From assembly GCA_038230515.1 (NCBI GenBank), contig JBBRND010000013.1, positions 48,629-112,628 on the forward strand: a DNA stretch of 64,000 nucleotides. The letters run 5' to 3'. Below, in pieces: positions 51,304 through 60,706 of this stretch (positions within the stretch are counted from its first letter, which is position 1; each line of letters begins with the position of its first letter). This DNA is from JAPLDB01 sp038230515. Its GTDB lineage: Bacteria; Bacteroidota; Bacteroidia; AKYH767-A; 2013-40CM-41-45. A program made the translations under genes and the position numbers. The notes beneath the pieces are model-generated. The model was not told the DNA's origin. It ran no database searches and saw only the letters and a program-made list of their open reading frames with translations.

Positions 51304-52704
51304 CTAAATTTTATCCAGCATCGTTTTCGCTTCTTCGTTTTCAGGATCGAGATCAAGGCATTTTGTTAAGGCAGCTTTTGCTTCCACTTTTTTCCCTTGC
51401 TTCAGGTATGATTTACCGATCCAGAGCCACGTCATAGGTGCCTGCGGGAAAAGTTTTGTGTTCTGCTGGAGCAGCGCTATCGCATCATCGAAATTATTTT
51501 CCCTGTACAGTTGCTGCGCTATCTGGTTGAAAAAGTAAGGACCTTGTATTTCCTCGTAACCGTTATCCTTTAGCAGTTGATTTATTTTTATCACGAATTG
51601 TTGAGCATGTAACTCTTTTAGTTTTGTGTAAGCAAAAACAAATCGCGGCTTGCGTGGGGCATCATATTTTCCATCGGCAATAACCTGGTGTATGCGGTGG
51701 TTCAGTTCTTCAGCGGGCTGGTCTGCATCAGAAAAGTTGCTGACCGATACCACAACGTAAGTAAGACCGAAATAAATATCTACACATGCATTCCAGCCGT
51801 TTAGTCCGCCTGCATATCCAAGAACAACTTTTGTGTTTGCCTTCATCTCTTTCAGAGTATGAGCAGGTTTAGATTCAAAACGTGAAAAGAAAATTTCTTT
51901 TTCCTCATCGGTTAGGATGGTATTACCGTTTAGCAGGTCGGTATAAAATTTCAAAAGATCGGAAGCACTGGAATATTCTGCACCATCTCCTGAAGGAGTA
52001 AGTTTATCGTTGATTTCATGCTCGGTCACTTTATCTCCGTTCGGTTTTATCTCAGTGCCTGATGCCTTGTTGGAAACCTTCGTTTCGGGAAACACAAATT
52101 GAGAATGAGACATACTGAGTGGAGAAAAAATACGCTCCTTCACATTTTGATCAAACGGTTTGCCGGTTACTTTTTCAATTATTGCCGCAAGCACTACATA
52201 ACCGGAATTTGAATACTCTCTTGAAGTGCCGGGATCAAAAAGCAGAGGTTTAGTTTTGATGTAGTCCATTCGTTCCTGCAGATTGCTGAAAGGGCGTTCG
52301 TGATAATCTCCCAATCCGGATTGCATGGTGAGCAACATGCGCAAGGTGATTTTAGTATCAGCAGCATTATTGAAAAGATGGAGGTAATTACTTAACGGAT
52401 CATCAAAGTTTAGTTTCTTCTCGGATGCAAGCTGAATCATGACAACCTGAGTAAAATCTTTTCCGATGGAGCCGACATTAAAAATTGTACTGTCGTTTAA
52501 AGAAATTTTCTTTTCCCAATCCGCAAAGCCGCAGAAATTTTTGTACACAACCTTTCCATCTTTCCCGATCAGCACGTTGCCTGAAAAAGCATCAGCGTCA
52601 GCAGATTCTTTTACCAGCTTATCCAGTTGAGGTCCGAAATCCGGCTCTGCTTTCAGGTATAGAAATGGAATGACAAGAAGAAGTAGAGTAATAGTGCTTT
52701 TCAT
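51304..52704 (-). CDS. serine hydrolase (beta-lactamase/esterase class C fold) with TPR tail
   Basis: A 466-residue secreted or periplasmic hydrolase. Signal peptide at 1-19 (ending LKAE). The beta-lactamase-type domain shows the SxxK motif SIGK at 79-82 and YSN at 164-166, the catalytic Ser79, Lys82 and Tyr164 set of DD-peptidase/esterase relatives. The third usual motif is seen only loosely (GYAGGLNGW near 315). Residues 390-466 form two tetratricopeptide repeats. Substrate unknown; peptidoglycan or ester hydrolysis are both possible. The start at 52704 is preferred to one 21 bases upstream because it puts the signal peptide first. It faces the CsbD-peptide pair tail-to-tail. Confidence 0.82.
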   Translation of the reverse strand: MKSTITLLLLVIPFLYLKAEPDFGPQLDKLVKESADADAFSGNVLIGKDGKVVYKNFCGFADWEKKISLNDSTIFNVGSIGKDFTQVVMIQLASEKKLNFDDPLSNYLHLFNNAADTKITLRMLLTMQSGLGDYHERPFSNLQERMDYIKTKPLLFDPGTSREYSNSGYVVLAAIIEKVTGKPFDQNVKERIFSPLSMSHSQFVFPETKVSNKASGTEIKPNGDKVTEHEINDKLTPSGDGAEYSSASDLLKFYTDLLNGNTILTDEEKEIFFSRFESKPAHTLKEMKANTKVVLGYAGGLNGWNACVDIYFGLTYVVVSVSNFSDADQPAEELNHRIHQVIADGKYDAPRKPRFVFAYTKLKELHAQQFVIKINQLLKDNGYEEIQGPYFFNQIAQQLYRENNFDDAIALLQQNTKLFPQAPMTWLWIGKSYLKQGKKVEAKAALTKCLDLDPENEEAKTMLDKI

Positions 52705-52809
52705 AATAGGATATTTTAAGTTCAATGATAGTCCATTTCGAGAGTTGAGCGAGTTAGAGTAAAGTTAAACGTAGCAAATGGAACGTTAATATTTTTCTCA
52801 TTCACAGTT

Positions 52810-52817
52810 TATCTTTG
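52810..52817 (+). promoter_or_regulatory. -7 element just before the FUSC-type gene
   Basis: TATCTTTG fits TAnnTTTG fully and ends five bases before the ATG at 52823, so the transcript may start at or next to the start codon. No -33 TTTG is seen at the expected distance. Confidence 0.35.
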
Positions 52818-52822
52818 CGCCC

Positions 52823-53359
52823 ATGCTGAAACATTTTTCTTTTAATCGAAAAGTATTCTCGTATGCAGCCCGTTTACTTTTGGGTTGTGGTATCGTGTGG
52901 CAAACAGCACCCTGGCTGCATTTGCCACAAGTAGTCTGGGCACTTGTATCTGTCATAATTGTTTCTGAGCCAGATTTTGACACCGTGCGCGCTACGATGC
53001 GCTCACGCGTGATTAACACGCTCTCCGGCTGCGCCATCGGGTTGCTTTTTATTTATGTAGCCGGAGCGAACGAGTGGTCACTCATGGCGGGAGTTGGGCT
53101 TGCAGTAATCATCAGCACCTCTTTTCGAAAATATCCATCAAGCTGGAAACTGGCACCCGTAACTGTGGTCATTGTCATGATTCATTCTGTTACCGAGCAC
53201 AGCACCTGGCAGAATGCCGAACTAACGGCAGTGGAACGCACGCTTGAAGTACTCTACGGAAGTTCCGTTGCTTTTGTGTTGGGATGGCTTTCATCCATAC
53301 TCATGAAACGTATCCCTGTTTTAGTGCATGACGAAAATAAAAATAATACACATGAGTAA
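52823..53359 (+). CDS. FUSC-family inner-membrane protein
   Basis: A 178-residue protein with about six helices; residues 10-160 match the FUSC/aromatic-acid exporter pattern (YAARLLLGCGIVWQ, VWALVSVIIVSEPDFDTV, MRSRVINTLSGCAIGLLFIYV). It is shorter than the two-module family members and lacks a cytoplasmic C-terminal domain, so it may act as an oligomer. Substrate unknown. The start follows a -7-like element directly. Confidence 0.72.
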   Translation: MLKHFSFNRKVFSYAARLLLGCGIVWQTAPWLHLPQVVWALVSVIIVSEPDFDTVRATMRSRVINTLSGCAIGLLFIYVAGANEWSLMAGVGLAVIISTSFRKYPSSWKLAPVTVVIVMIHSVTEHSTWQNAELTAVERTLEVLYGSSVAFVLGWLSSILMKRIPVLVHDENKNNTHE

Positions 53360-53671
53360 GGTTGGTGTGCCTTCCTTTTTGTATTCCGGTTCAATTCGTA
53401 ATTAGTAGTGTTTCGTAAATTCATTCTCTTATTTGTATTCGCTCATCACTTTTTCAAGGTATAGTCGAATCCCCGATAGGAAATTTTTTTCCCCCTTTCT
53501 GGTGGCAACTAGATTCAGTGATATCTGCCGGATTAAATGCGTACTCAAAATAATTTACCCACTGATTAGTTTATTCTTTTCGCCATTGTAAATTAGCTCC
53601 AAACCCCTCAAGGTCCTTTAGAGGATTGATAATTCTTTTGATATTAAATCATCATTTTTGTAAATCATCCC
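53360..53671. other. intergenic region, nothing clear
   Basis: No gene or strong site. A short imperfect hairpin (cctcaaggtcctttagagg, about 53617-53635) lies upstream of the alkaline-phosphatase-type gene and may be regulatory. The rest is AT-rich. Confidence 0.35.
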
Positions 53672-54766
53672 ATGAAAAAAATTCTTACTGCTTCATTCAT
53701 CTTCACATTCTTTGGCGCGTATTCACAATCATCTACGGGCATTGAAAATATAATCATTGTAACCACCGATGGATTCCGATGGCAGGAAGTTTTTGAAGGA
53801 ATGGATTCAGCGATTGCTTTGAATCATTCCTTTAACCAAAATGACAGCACAGAAATTTTTGAAAAATATGGAGCGGCAACTGCAATTGAGAGAAGGAAAA
53901 AACTGCTGCCTTTTATATGGAACACAATTGCCGTTAACGGACAGGTTTACGGTAACCGACTTTTCGATACGAAGGTTGACAACGCGAACCCATACTGGTT
54001 TTCATACCCTGGCTATAGCGAAATTTTTTGTGGCTTTGTTGACACTTCCATCAATAGTAACAAGTATCCACCTAACCCGAATACGAATGTGCTGGAATAC
54101 ATCAATCACCAATCGGCATTTGCAGGCAGAGTAGCTGCCTTTGGTGCATGGGACGCTTTCGACAGAATTCTGAATGAAGAAAGAGCCGGATTTCCGATAA
54201 CCTGCGGTGCAGAATTGTGCGGAGGTAATAATCCGGATAACGCAGAGCAACTCATTAACAAACTAAAAATAGATTCCTATGATCCGTTTGGCACTGAAGA
54301 GTATCTCGATTTATTTACTCATTACATGGCGATGGATTACCTGCAGAAGAAAAAGCCCCGCGTGCTTTACATTTCATACGGTGAAACAGATGAATGGGCT
54401 CACGCAGCTCATTACAGAGATTACCTTACTGCAGCACATCAAGTTGATAAATGGTTGAATGACATCTGGACTTTTGTGCAAAGCGATCCTCAGTATAAAA
54501 ATAAAACAGCTTTATTTATTACGGTGGATCATGGACGCGGAGATGTGGTGAAAGAAAAATGGACAAGCCACAATAATAAGATCGAAGATTCGCATCAGAT
54601 CTGGTTTGCAGTGATGGGACCTTCCATTCCGGCAAAGGGAGAAGTGAAAGTTTCCTTGCAACTTTTTCAAAAACAGTTTGCAGCCACTTTCGCTGCATTG
54701 CTCGGATTGAAATTTAATTGTGAACATCCGGTATCAGATGGTCTGAAACCGATGTTGATGAAATAA
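53672..54766 (+). CDS. alkaline phosphatase superfamily (sulfatase/phosphodiesterase-like) protein
   Basis: A 364-residue secreted metallohydrolase. Signal peptide at 1-18 (ending AYSQ). VTTDGFRWQEVFEGMD near residues 30-45 carries the metal-binding Asp and nucleophile Thr typical of the family, and the second metal site is in FITVDHGRGD near 285-294. YGETDEWAHAAHYRDY near 238-253 supplies more ligands. Bacteroidota members of this group are poorly defined; phosphodiester, phosphonate or sulfate esters are possible substrates. Confidence 0.78.
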   Translation: MKKILTASFIFTFFGAYSQSSTGIENIIIVTTDGFRWQEVFEGMDSAIALNHSFNQNDSTEIFEKYGAATAIERRKKLLPFIWNTIAVNGQVYGNRLFDTKVDNANPYWFSYPGYSEIFCGFVDTSINSNKYPPNPNTNVLEYINHQSAFAGRVAAFGAWDAFDRILNEERAGFPITCGAELCGGNNPDNAEQLINKLKIDSYDPFGTEEYLDLFTHYMAMDYLQKKKPRVLYISYGETDEWAHAAHYRDYLTAAHQVDKWLNDIWTFVQSDPQYKNKTALFITVDHGRGDVVKEKWTSHNNKIEDSHQIWFAVMGPSIPAKGEVKVSLQLFQKQFAATFAALLGLKFNCEHPVSDGLKPMLMK

Positions 54767-55660
54767 CTGTGCTGCTTCATTCGAAATCTTGATATGCAGA
54801 TCTATGAAATAAAGAATTGCTTTATTCCGGTGGCTTGCATGAGAACCACGCTTACTTTTTTTAATTGCTTCAATATGGAGCTGTAGTTCTTCTTTGCTAA
54901 TCCTGCTGTGCAGTTTCCGGTTACGTAATTTAAAAAATACATAAAGCGCGGGATAAATCAACATAAAGACTAATCCTGTAGAAAAAATAGCAGCGTCACT
55001 GACCAACACCTGCAATGCCAGGCAGGCAACTCCAAAGCTCATGATCACAATATTTTTGACACCTGTGGGCGCAAGTGAAACTGCTCAATGTAGCTGAGAT
55101 TTAATTTATGTTTTTTGTTTCCGGCATGCAAATAAAGAAGCATGAATGTAAGGTACACAGCTATAATTCCTGCACTATAAATTGCCATGAGTTGCCGCAG
55201 TTCATAATAACTTGCAATCCGGTCTATTTTTTCTCCATGCTCTATTACATGGTTGCCTGCAGTAAATAAGTGTAAAATGAAACTTTAAAGGGTACACATA
55301 AAACAACACGATGAACAAGAGCAGTGCATTCAGTGCCATGCAGGTAATGTCGCGTAACCCAAAATGGCGAAAGAATAAATACTGTTGGTGCCAGATCAAA
55401 AACAAAAAGCAGATGGCAAAGTTAATCATTCCGTACATGGATTGAATAAGTTCATGAAAAGTAACTGGCACTTCAAGCAAAACCACCACGAGAGTAACTG
55501 CAAAAGCAAACACTGCATCGCTGAACGCTTCAATGCGATACAACTCGTGGTTGCGCCATTTAAAATAGCTTCCCCTGTCTGAAATCGGTTTTATAATGAA
55601 TGCAGTAGCCCTTGCAGTTGTGTATGTACGGAGAAGCATAGACCATGCTTTCAGGAACAA
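54734..55660 (-). pseudogene. TMEM175/DUF1211-like potassium channel gene, two frameshifts
   Basis: Three minus-strand frames join into one protein. From 55660 downward the frame reads ELYRIEAFSDAVFAFAVTLV, the RxxxFSD signature of the first TMEM175 helix, and FYVYPLKFHF. A shift at about 55265-55285 moves to a frame with HLFTAGNHVIEHGEKIDRI and YYELRQLMAIYSAGIIAVYL. A second shift at about 55050-55070 leads to NIVIMSFGVACLALQVLVSD and the C-terminal helix and tail ending at 54734. TMEM175-type proteins are tetrameric potassium channels. Both lesions together argue for a true pseudogene rather than one sequencing error. Confidence 0.75.
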
Positions 55661-56064
55661 TAACCAGATCGTTTGATTTCAGCCAGCGATAGTCGGCACC
55701 GATCTATGCGTCATGTCCTCATTCATGAAAAATATAAAGAAGATGAAACTGCCTGCGAAGTGCCGGAATTCCTTTTTTAGGATCAATGTTTTTATGTTTG
55801 TCCTCCAACATGCCGGGCATCACCATCATGTCAAGATCGTAATGCTGATTGTCCCGGTTGATATCGCGCTCGAATATGGCAAGGTTTTCTATCGCAAGAA
55901 TTTGGGTTTTCGCTATACAATTTTTTTTTATTCTTCCGAAAGATATAGAAAAAAATTGTCTTGTTGTGAATGGAATCTAAACCGGATCATACCTTTAAGA
56001 TTCAAACTCACGAAAAAGGAGGTGGTCATTTTTTATTGCACCTTTGCATCAAATAGATATTGAC
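55661..56064. other. intergenic with decayed minus-strand coding trace
   Basis: Minus-strand reading gives DMMVMPGMLEDKHKNIDPKK and, after two stops, IGADYRWLKSNDLVIVPESM with protein-like composition, suggesting a decayed gene reaching into 55620. I cannot name it. The part next to 56065 has cacctttg, a common pre-start motif in this window. Confidence 0.35.
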
Positions 56065-56439
56065 ATGAAAAAAGTATTGATCTGCGGAAGTGTAATTGTG
56101 ATCGTTATCCTTTCATTCCTTATTTACTGGAACTACTACAATACTTATAGTGAAGGCAACCGCTCCGGCATCCTTCAAAAGTTTTCGAAGAAGGGCAACA
56201 TCTTTAAAACGTATGAAGGCGAACTGATCATGAGTAGCATTGCAAGTACCGGTAATGTAACTATTGCTTCGGAAAAATTTTACTTCTCGGTTCAGGAAGA
56301 CACTCTTGCAAAAACAATGTTTGATTTGGAAGGTAAGCATGTTAACGTACATTATGAACAAAAAAGAAATCATCTTCCGTGGAATGGAGAAACAAATTAC
56401 TTAGTGAGCGGTGTAAAGCGGGATGATATTGGCAATTAA
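56065..56439 (+). CDS. small membrane-anchored protein of unknown function
   Basis: A 124-residue protein with one N-terminal helix (VLICGSVIVIVILSFLIYW) and a soluble beta-rich rest with YSEGNRSGILQKFSKKGNIF and KTYEGELIMSS. This type is frequent in Bacteroidota; many entries are, to my memory, labelled 6-phosphogluconate dehydrogenase in error, since there is no dinucleotide fold. I used the ATG at 56065, not one 21 bases upstream, as the helix starts right after it. Role unknown. Confidence 0.6.
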   Translation: MKKVLICGSVIVIVILSFLIYWNYYNTYSEGNRSGILQKFSKKGNIFKTYEGELIMSSIASTGNVTIASEKFYFSVQEDTLAKTMFDLEGKHVNVHYEQKRNHLPWNGETNYLVSGVKRDDIGN

Positions 56440-56568
56440 GCACTGATTTTGAAGTTCTTTTGCATCGGAGAAGGAACGTTCTTCTACATTTAACTTTCAC
56501 TTTTTAACCCGCTACATTCCACGCAGAAATATCTCTGAGTATTTCATTTTTTTAGATTACTTTGCAAA

Positions 56569-58170
56569 GTGGAAAAAGAAATAGAAAAACGCAGAACATT
56601 CGGCATTATCAGTCATCCCGATGCCGGCAAAACTACGCTTACTGAAAAGCTGCTTTTATTCGGTGGCGCCATTCAAACTGCTGGTGCTGTTAAAAGCAAT
56701 AAGATAAGAAAGACAGCGACTTCAGATTTTATGGAAATAGAAAAGCAACGGGGCATTTCTGTTGCCACTTCTGTTATGGGATTTGAATACGCAGGTTATA
56801 AGATCAACATTCTTGATACTCCCGGTCACAAAGATTTTGCCGAAGACACATATCGTACGCTCACGGCAGTTGATAGTGTAATCCTTGTGATTGACTGCGT
56901 TAAAGGGGTGGAAGAGCAAACCTTGAAACTGATGGAAGTTTGCCGGATGCGACATACGCCCGTTATCATTTTTGTAAACAAGATGGACAGGGAAGGCAAA
57001 GCACCTGATAGCTTGTTACAGGAGATTGAAAAAGAATTGTCAATATCTACACGCCCACTTAGTTGGCCAATCGGAATAGGAGCAGAGTTTCAGGGAGTGT
57101 ATAATCTATTCAGCAAGCAGCTCCAACTTTTTACTTCCGGTAAAACACAACTTGCAAAAGATATTTTATTGATTGAAGACCTCAATGATGCTCAACTTGA
57201 AAACAGCATAGGGGCGAAGGCAGCAAGCAAACTGAGAGAGGATGTTGAATTGGTGGAGCATGTGTATGAACCTTTTGATGAAATGCTTTACGAAGAAGGT
57301 TATCTGGCGCCAGTGTTTTTTGGAAGTGCCATAAATAATTTCGGAGTAAAGGAATTGCTGGAAACATTTGTGCACATTGCGCCTTCTCCGCAACCTCGCA
57401 TTACTGATAAAAGAAAAGTAATGGCTGATGAAAAAGAGTTTACAGGTTTTGTTTTTAAAATTCATGCAAACCTCGATCCTAAACACCGCGACAGAATTGC
57501 TTTCTGCAGAATTGTTTCCGGAAGGTTTGAACGTAATAAGTTTTATTATCACACGCGGCTGAATAAGAAAATCCGTTTTACATCTCCCACCAGCTTCATG
57601 GCGAATGAAAAAAATATTGTGGATGAAGCTTACCCTGGTGATGTAATTGGATTGTATGATACTGGCAACTTTAAAATCGGGGATACACTTTCAGAAGGAG
57701 AGATGCTGCAGTACAAAGGCATCCCAAGTTTTTCTCCGGAGATATTTAAAGAACTTATCAATAATGATCCTTTAAAATCAAAACAGTTAGAGAAAGGAGT
57801 CCGACAGCTCACAGACGAAGGTGTTGCTCAATTATTTTTAAAGCCTTATGGCAACACGAAGGTTATCGGTACAGTAGGTGAGTTACAGTTTGAAGTTATC
57901 CAGTTCCGCCTGTTGCATGAGTATGGCGCAGCCTGTTCGTTTGTGCCGGTTGATTATCAGAGAGCATATTGGTTTACTTCAACGCATCCGAAAATTCTGG
58001 AACGGTTTCTTATTTCCAACAGTAACTACATTACTTATGATAAAGACGAACACCCTGTGTACATGTCAAGAGGTGACTGGTCTTTAAAGATGACCAAAGC
58101 TGCTTTTCCGGAAATCGAGTTTCATACTACTTCCGAATTTAAAAACGTGGCCGATCAAATTAATAGTTGA
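56569..58170 (+). CDS. prfC: peptide chain release factor 3
   Basis: RF3 is the GTPase that removes RF1/RF2 from the ribosome after peptide release. The 533-residue protein has the G domain with SHPDAGKTTLTEKLLLFGGA (P-loop, from about residue 16), the RGISVATSVM switch I near 63-72, DTPGHKDFAEDTYRTL near 85-100 and NKMDREGK (NKxD) near 138-145. The RF3-specific C-terminal domains follow, including GELQFEVIQFRLLHEYGA near 438-455. Start is a GTG at 56569; no ATG precedes the P-loop. Confidence 0.95.
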   Translation: MEKEIEKRRTFGIISHPDAGKTTLTEKLLLFGGAIQTAGAVKSNKIRKTATSDFMEIEKQRGISVATSVMGFEYAGYKINILDTPGHKDFAEDTYRTLTAVDSVILVIDCVKGVEEQTLKLMEVCRMRHTPVIIFVNKMDREGKAPDSLLQEIEKELSISTRPLSWPIGIGAEFQGVYNLFSKQLQLFTSGKTQLAKDILLIEDLNDAQLENSIGAKAASKLREDVELVEHVYEPFDEMLYEEGYLAPVFFGSAINNFGVKELLETFVHIAPSPQPRITDKRKVMADEKEFTGFVFKIHANLDPKHRDRIAFCRIVSGRFERNKFYYHTRLNKKIRFTSPTSFMANEKNIVDEAYPGDVIGLYDTGNFKIGDTLSEGEMLQYKGIPSFSPEIFKELINNDPLKSKQLEKGVRQLTDEGVAQLFLKPYGNTKVIGTVGELQFEVIQFRLLHEYGAACSFVPVDYQRAYWFTSTHPKILERFLISNSNYITYDKDEHPVYMSRGDWSLKMTKAAFPEIEFHTTSEFKNVADQINS

Positions 58171-58191
58171 ATTACGCATCAATACTATTTG

Positions 58192-58265
58192 TGATCCCGA
58201 TTGGATTCGAACCAATGGCCGCAAGTTTAGAAAACTTGTGCTCTATCCAGCTGAGCTACGGGACC
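58192..58265 (-). tRNA. tRNA-Arg (anticodon TCT)
   Basis: Reverse strand folds as a cloverleaf: acceptor GGTCCCG/CGGGATC, D-stem region GCTCAGCTGGATAGAGC, anticodon loop TTTCTAA (anticodon TCT, reads AGA), T-loop GGTTCGAATCC. No CCA is encoded. Confidence 0.95.
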
Positions 58266-58310
58266 TAACTTACTTTCGGATTTATGATTCCCGAATTCGG
58301 ATTGAAAACA

Positions 58311-58379
58311 GAATGCAGAATTAAAAATCGAATGAACCGGTTTTCCAATTCTTAATTCTACATTTTTAATTCTGCATTC
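58311..58379. repeat. 18-bp perfect inverted repeat between tRNA genes
   Basis: GAATGCAGAATTAAAAAT at 58311-58328 and its exact reverse complement at 58362-58379, 33-base loop. It lies between tRNA-Arg and tRNA-Pro. Likely an interspersed palindromic element or an RNA hairpin in the tRNA precursor. Confidence 0.7.
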
Positions 58380-58385
58380 AACTTG

Positions 58386-58459
58386 TCGGGGTGGCAGGAT
58401 TCGAACCTGCGACCTCCTGGTCCCAAACCAGACGCGATACCGGGCTACGCTACACCCCG
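58386..58459 (-). tRNA. tRNA-Pro (anticodon TGG)
   Basis: Cloverleaf on the minus strand: acceptor CGGGGTG/CACCCCG, anticodon loop TTTGGGA (anticodon TGG, reads CCA and possibly others), T-loop GGTTCGAATCC. CCA not encoded. Confidence 0.95.
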
Positions 58460-58521
58460 AACTTATTTCCCTTTTCTTTTCTTCAGTCCGAAAACTCAAC
58501 TCCGCAATCCGAAATGAAGTG

Positions 58522-58608
58522 CGGTGAGGGTGGGATTCGAACCCACGGTACACTTTCGCGTACGACAGTTTAGCAAACTGTTCCTTTCGGCCACTCAGGC
58601 ACCTCACC
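58522..58608 (-). tRNA. tRNA-Ser (anticodon GCT)
   Basis: Cloverleaf with long variable arm (class II), 87 bases: acceptor GGTGAGG/CCTCACC, anticodon stem ACAGT/ACTGT with loop TTGCTAA (anticodon GCT, reads AGC/AGT), T-loop GGTTCGAATCC. Confidence 0.95.
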
Positions 58609-58739
58609 AAAAAGGGCGGCAAAGATAGAAAGACATTGGGTGTATGCAAGAAAGATGTTAATCTAGAAAAAGATTGTTTTTGTTTTTTTACAGTGTGCAA
58701 AAACATTTCGTTCCGAAAAATTTCTTTCAGAAGATAAAG

Positions 58740-58747
58740 TAACTTTG
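58740..58747 (+). promoter_or_regulatory. putative -7 element before the ABC importer
   Basis: TAACTTTG matches TAnnTTTG exactly, 18 bases before the ATG at 58766. A -33 box at the usual distance is not clear. Confidence 0.35.
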
Positions 58748-58765
58748 ACTCTCAATCATTTCTTC

Positions 58766-60619
58766 ATGAAAAAAGTCCTCCATCCTATCCTCGTTGTGTT
58801 GCTTTTCGGCTCCTGCATGAATAATAGGAGTGCCAAGCAGATGGATGAAATAGCATTTTCGGCAAGTAAAAATTTTGCTGATACCATTGCGTTTGATCCT
58901 TCCTGGTCAAAGGACAACGTTCTTGTTTATCATACTACCAGTGATCCTGACAACCTCCATCCTACAAACGGAAATTCAACACCACGCAGCGAAATCAATC
59001 TGTGCATTCACATGTCACTTATCGGAACTGATCTTAAAAATCAAGTAATTGTTCCTGCGCTTGTAAAAACACTACCTGAAATTGATTCGACAGGATTGGA
59101 ATACACCTATGAGTTGCGCACAGAACCGAAATGGGATGATGGCTCAAAACTTTCAATTGATGATGTGATCTTTTTTTTCAAGGCAATTAAATGTCCGCTT
59201 ACTAATAACCCGTCAGTCAAATCTTATTTTGAGAACCTGAAAGACGTTCGTGTGGATGATGCTTCCAACGGAAAATTTACACTGGTAATGAAGTATCCCT
59301 ATATACAAAATACTTATTTCCTTTCGGATGCTCCGATGCTACAGCGCACTTTTTTCGACCCGAAGAATATTTTGTCACATTATTCATTTGCCGATCTTGA
59401 CAACCCTGATTTCAAACCTGAACAATATGCTGATTTGGTCGCTTGGGCTGCTGAATTCAACAATGAAAAGTACGGTCGCGATCTGAACATGCTAAACGGA
59501 ATTGGTGCTTACAAAGTGGAAAAGTGGGATCCCGGACAATCTATCACGCTGGTGAAAAAGAAAAACCACTGGACAGGCCATTCATCGCGTCCTGAAGAGA
59601 AATGTTATCCTGAAAAAATTATTTTCAGAGTAAATAAAGACGACAACAGCGCGATGCTTGAATTCAAAACACAAACACTCGATGCTTCGTGTCTTCTAAG
59701 CGCAAAAAATTTGATGACTTTAAAAGCAAATGCAGAGTTCAATAAAAATTATCATTCCGCTTTTATTCCTACGTATCATTATACGTATCTCGCTATGAAT
59801 GAAAAACCCGATGGCACAAAACGGAAAAAAATATTTGAAGATGTACGTGTTCGCAAGGCGATGGCATGCCTCACTCCCGTTGATCAGCTTATTAAAATGG
59901 TGTATGGCGATTACAGCAATTCATGCAAGCGAATGACCACTAATGTTTCGCCTCTGAAAAAAGAATTTAATGAAACTCTTCTTCCTGTTCCGCTTGATAT
60001 TGAAAAAGCAAAACAGTTGCTTGATGAAGCTGGCTGGAAGGACAGCAATAGTGATGGAATTCGAGACAAGATGATTGACGGACAACAGACCGATCTGTCC
60101 TTTGATCTTAATTTTCTCTCGACTAATGGTGACTGGAAAGACATGGCAACGCTTACTGCCGAGCAGATGATGAAAGCCGGAGCAAAAGCAACTCCTGTTC
60201 CGGTAGAGATAAAAGTTTTTGTCGAAAAAGGCCGCACTCATGATTTTGATATGATGATGGGAAGTTGGAGCAGTTCGTGCATGCCGGAGGACTACACCCA
60301 GTTGTGGCACACTTCATCTTGGGCGAATAACGGTTCCAATTACAGCGGCTTCGGAACAACAGCAAGTGATCAGCTGATTGATTCAATAAAAGTTACTATT
60401 GATGATGCGAAGAGAACGGACATGGCGAAGCGTTTGCAGAAAATGATTTATGATGATCAGCCATGCATTTTTATTTACACTAATTTACGAAGAGTAATTT
60501 TGCATAAACGATTTGGTAACTGCGAATTTTATTCCGAGCGTCCGGGTATGTTGTTGAAGCAATACAAATTGTTGAACGGGGCGGATGCAACGGTTAAGAA
60601 CGATGCAAGTCCGCATTAA
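58766..60619 (+). CDS. ABC transporter peptide-binding lipoprotein (OppA/DppA-like)
   Basis: A 617-residue solute-binding protein of the SBP family 5. Lipoprotein signal peptide with lipobox VVLLFGSC (Cys near residue 18). The domain shows YHTTSDPDNLHPTNG near 45-60, PKWDDGSKLSIDDVIFFF near 120-137, VRKAMACLTPVDQLIKMVYG near 360-380 and the C-terminal WHTSSWANNGSNYSGFGTT near 510-530. Expected outside the cytoplasmic membrane, binding oligopeptides for the two permeases encoded next. I used the ATG at 58766 because it puts the signal peptide first. No ATPase gene is in the window. Confidence 0.87.
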   Translation: MKKVLHPILVVLLFGSCMNNRSAKQMDEIAFSASKNFADTIAFDPSWSKDNVLVYHTTSDPDNLHPTNGNSTPRSEINLCIHMSLIGTDLKNQVIVPALVKTLPEIDSTGLEYTYELRTEPKWDDGSKLSIDDVIFFFKAIKCPLTNNPSVKSYFENLKDVRVDDASNGKFTLVMKYPYIQNTYFLSDAPMLQRTFFDPKNILSHYSFADLDNPDFKPEQYADLVAWAAEFNNEKYGRDLNMLNGIGAYKVEKWDPGQSITLVKKKNHWTGHSSRPEEKCYPEKIIFRVNKDDNSAMLEFKTQTLDASCLLSAKNLMTLKANAEFNKNYHSAFIPTYHYTYLAMNEKPDGTKRKKIFEDVRVRKAMACLTPVDQLIKMVYGDYSNSCKRMTTNVSPLKKEFNETLLPVPLDIEKAKQLLDEAGWKDSNSDGIRDKMIDGQQTDLSFDLNFLSTNGDWKDMATLTAEQMMKAGAKATPVPVEIKVFVEKGRTHDFDMMMGSWSSSCMPEDYTQLWHTSSWANNGSNYSGFGTTASDQLIDSIKVTIDDAKRTDMAKRLQKMIYDDQPCIFIYTNLRRVILHKRFGNCEFYSERPGMLLKQYKLLNGADATVKNDASPH

Positions 60620-60706
60620 CGGTTTGCAATTTTTGGTTTATGGTTTAAACAGCCCGATGCTTTTCAAATTATTTTTCGGATAATAAATAACGGACAAAGT
60701 CCAACA

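Noticed and set aside
56065..56439. 6-phosphogluconate dehydrogenase
   Set aside because: This label is common for such proteins, but the sequence is 124 residues with one membrane helix and no dinucleotide fold.
58227..58706. 159-codon minus-strand frame
   Set aside because: It spans tRNA-Pro and tRNA-Ser and part of tRNA-Arg.
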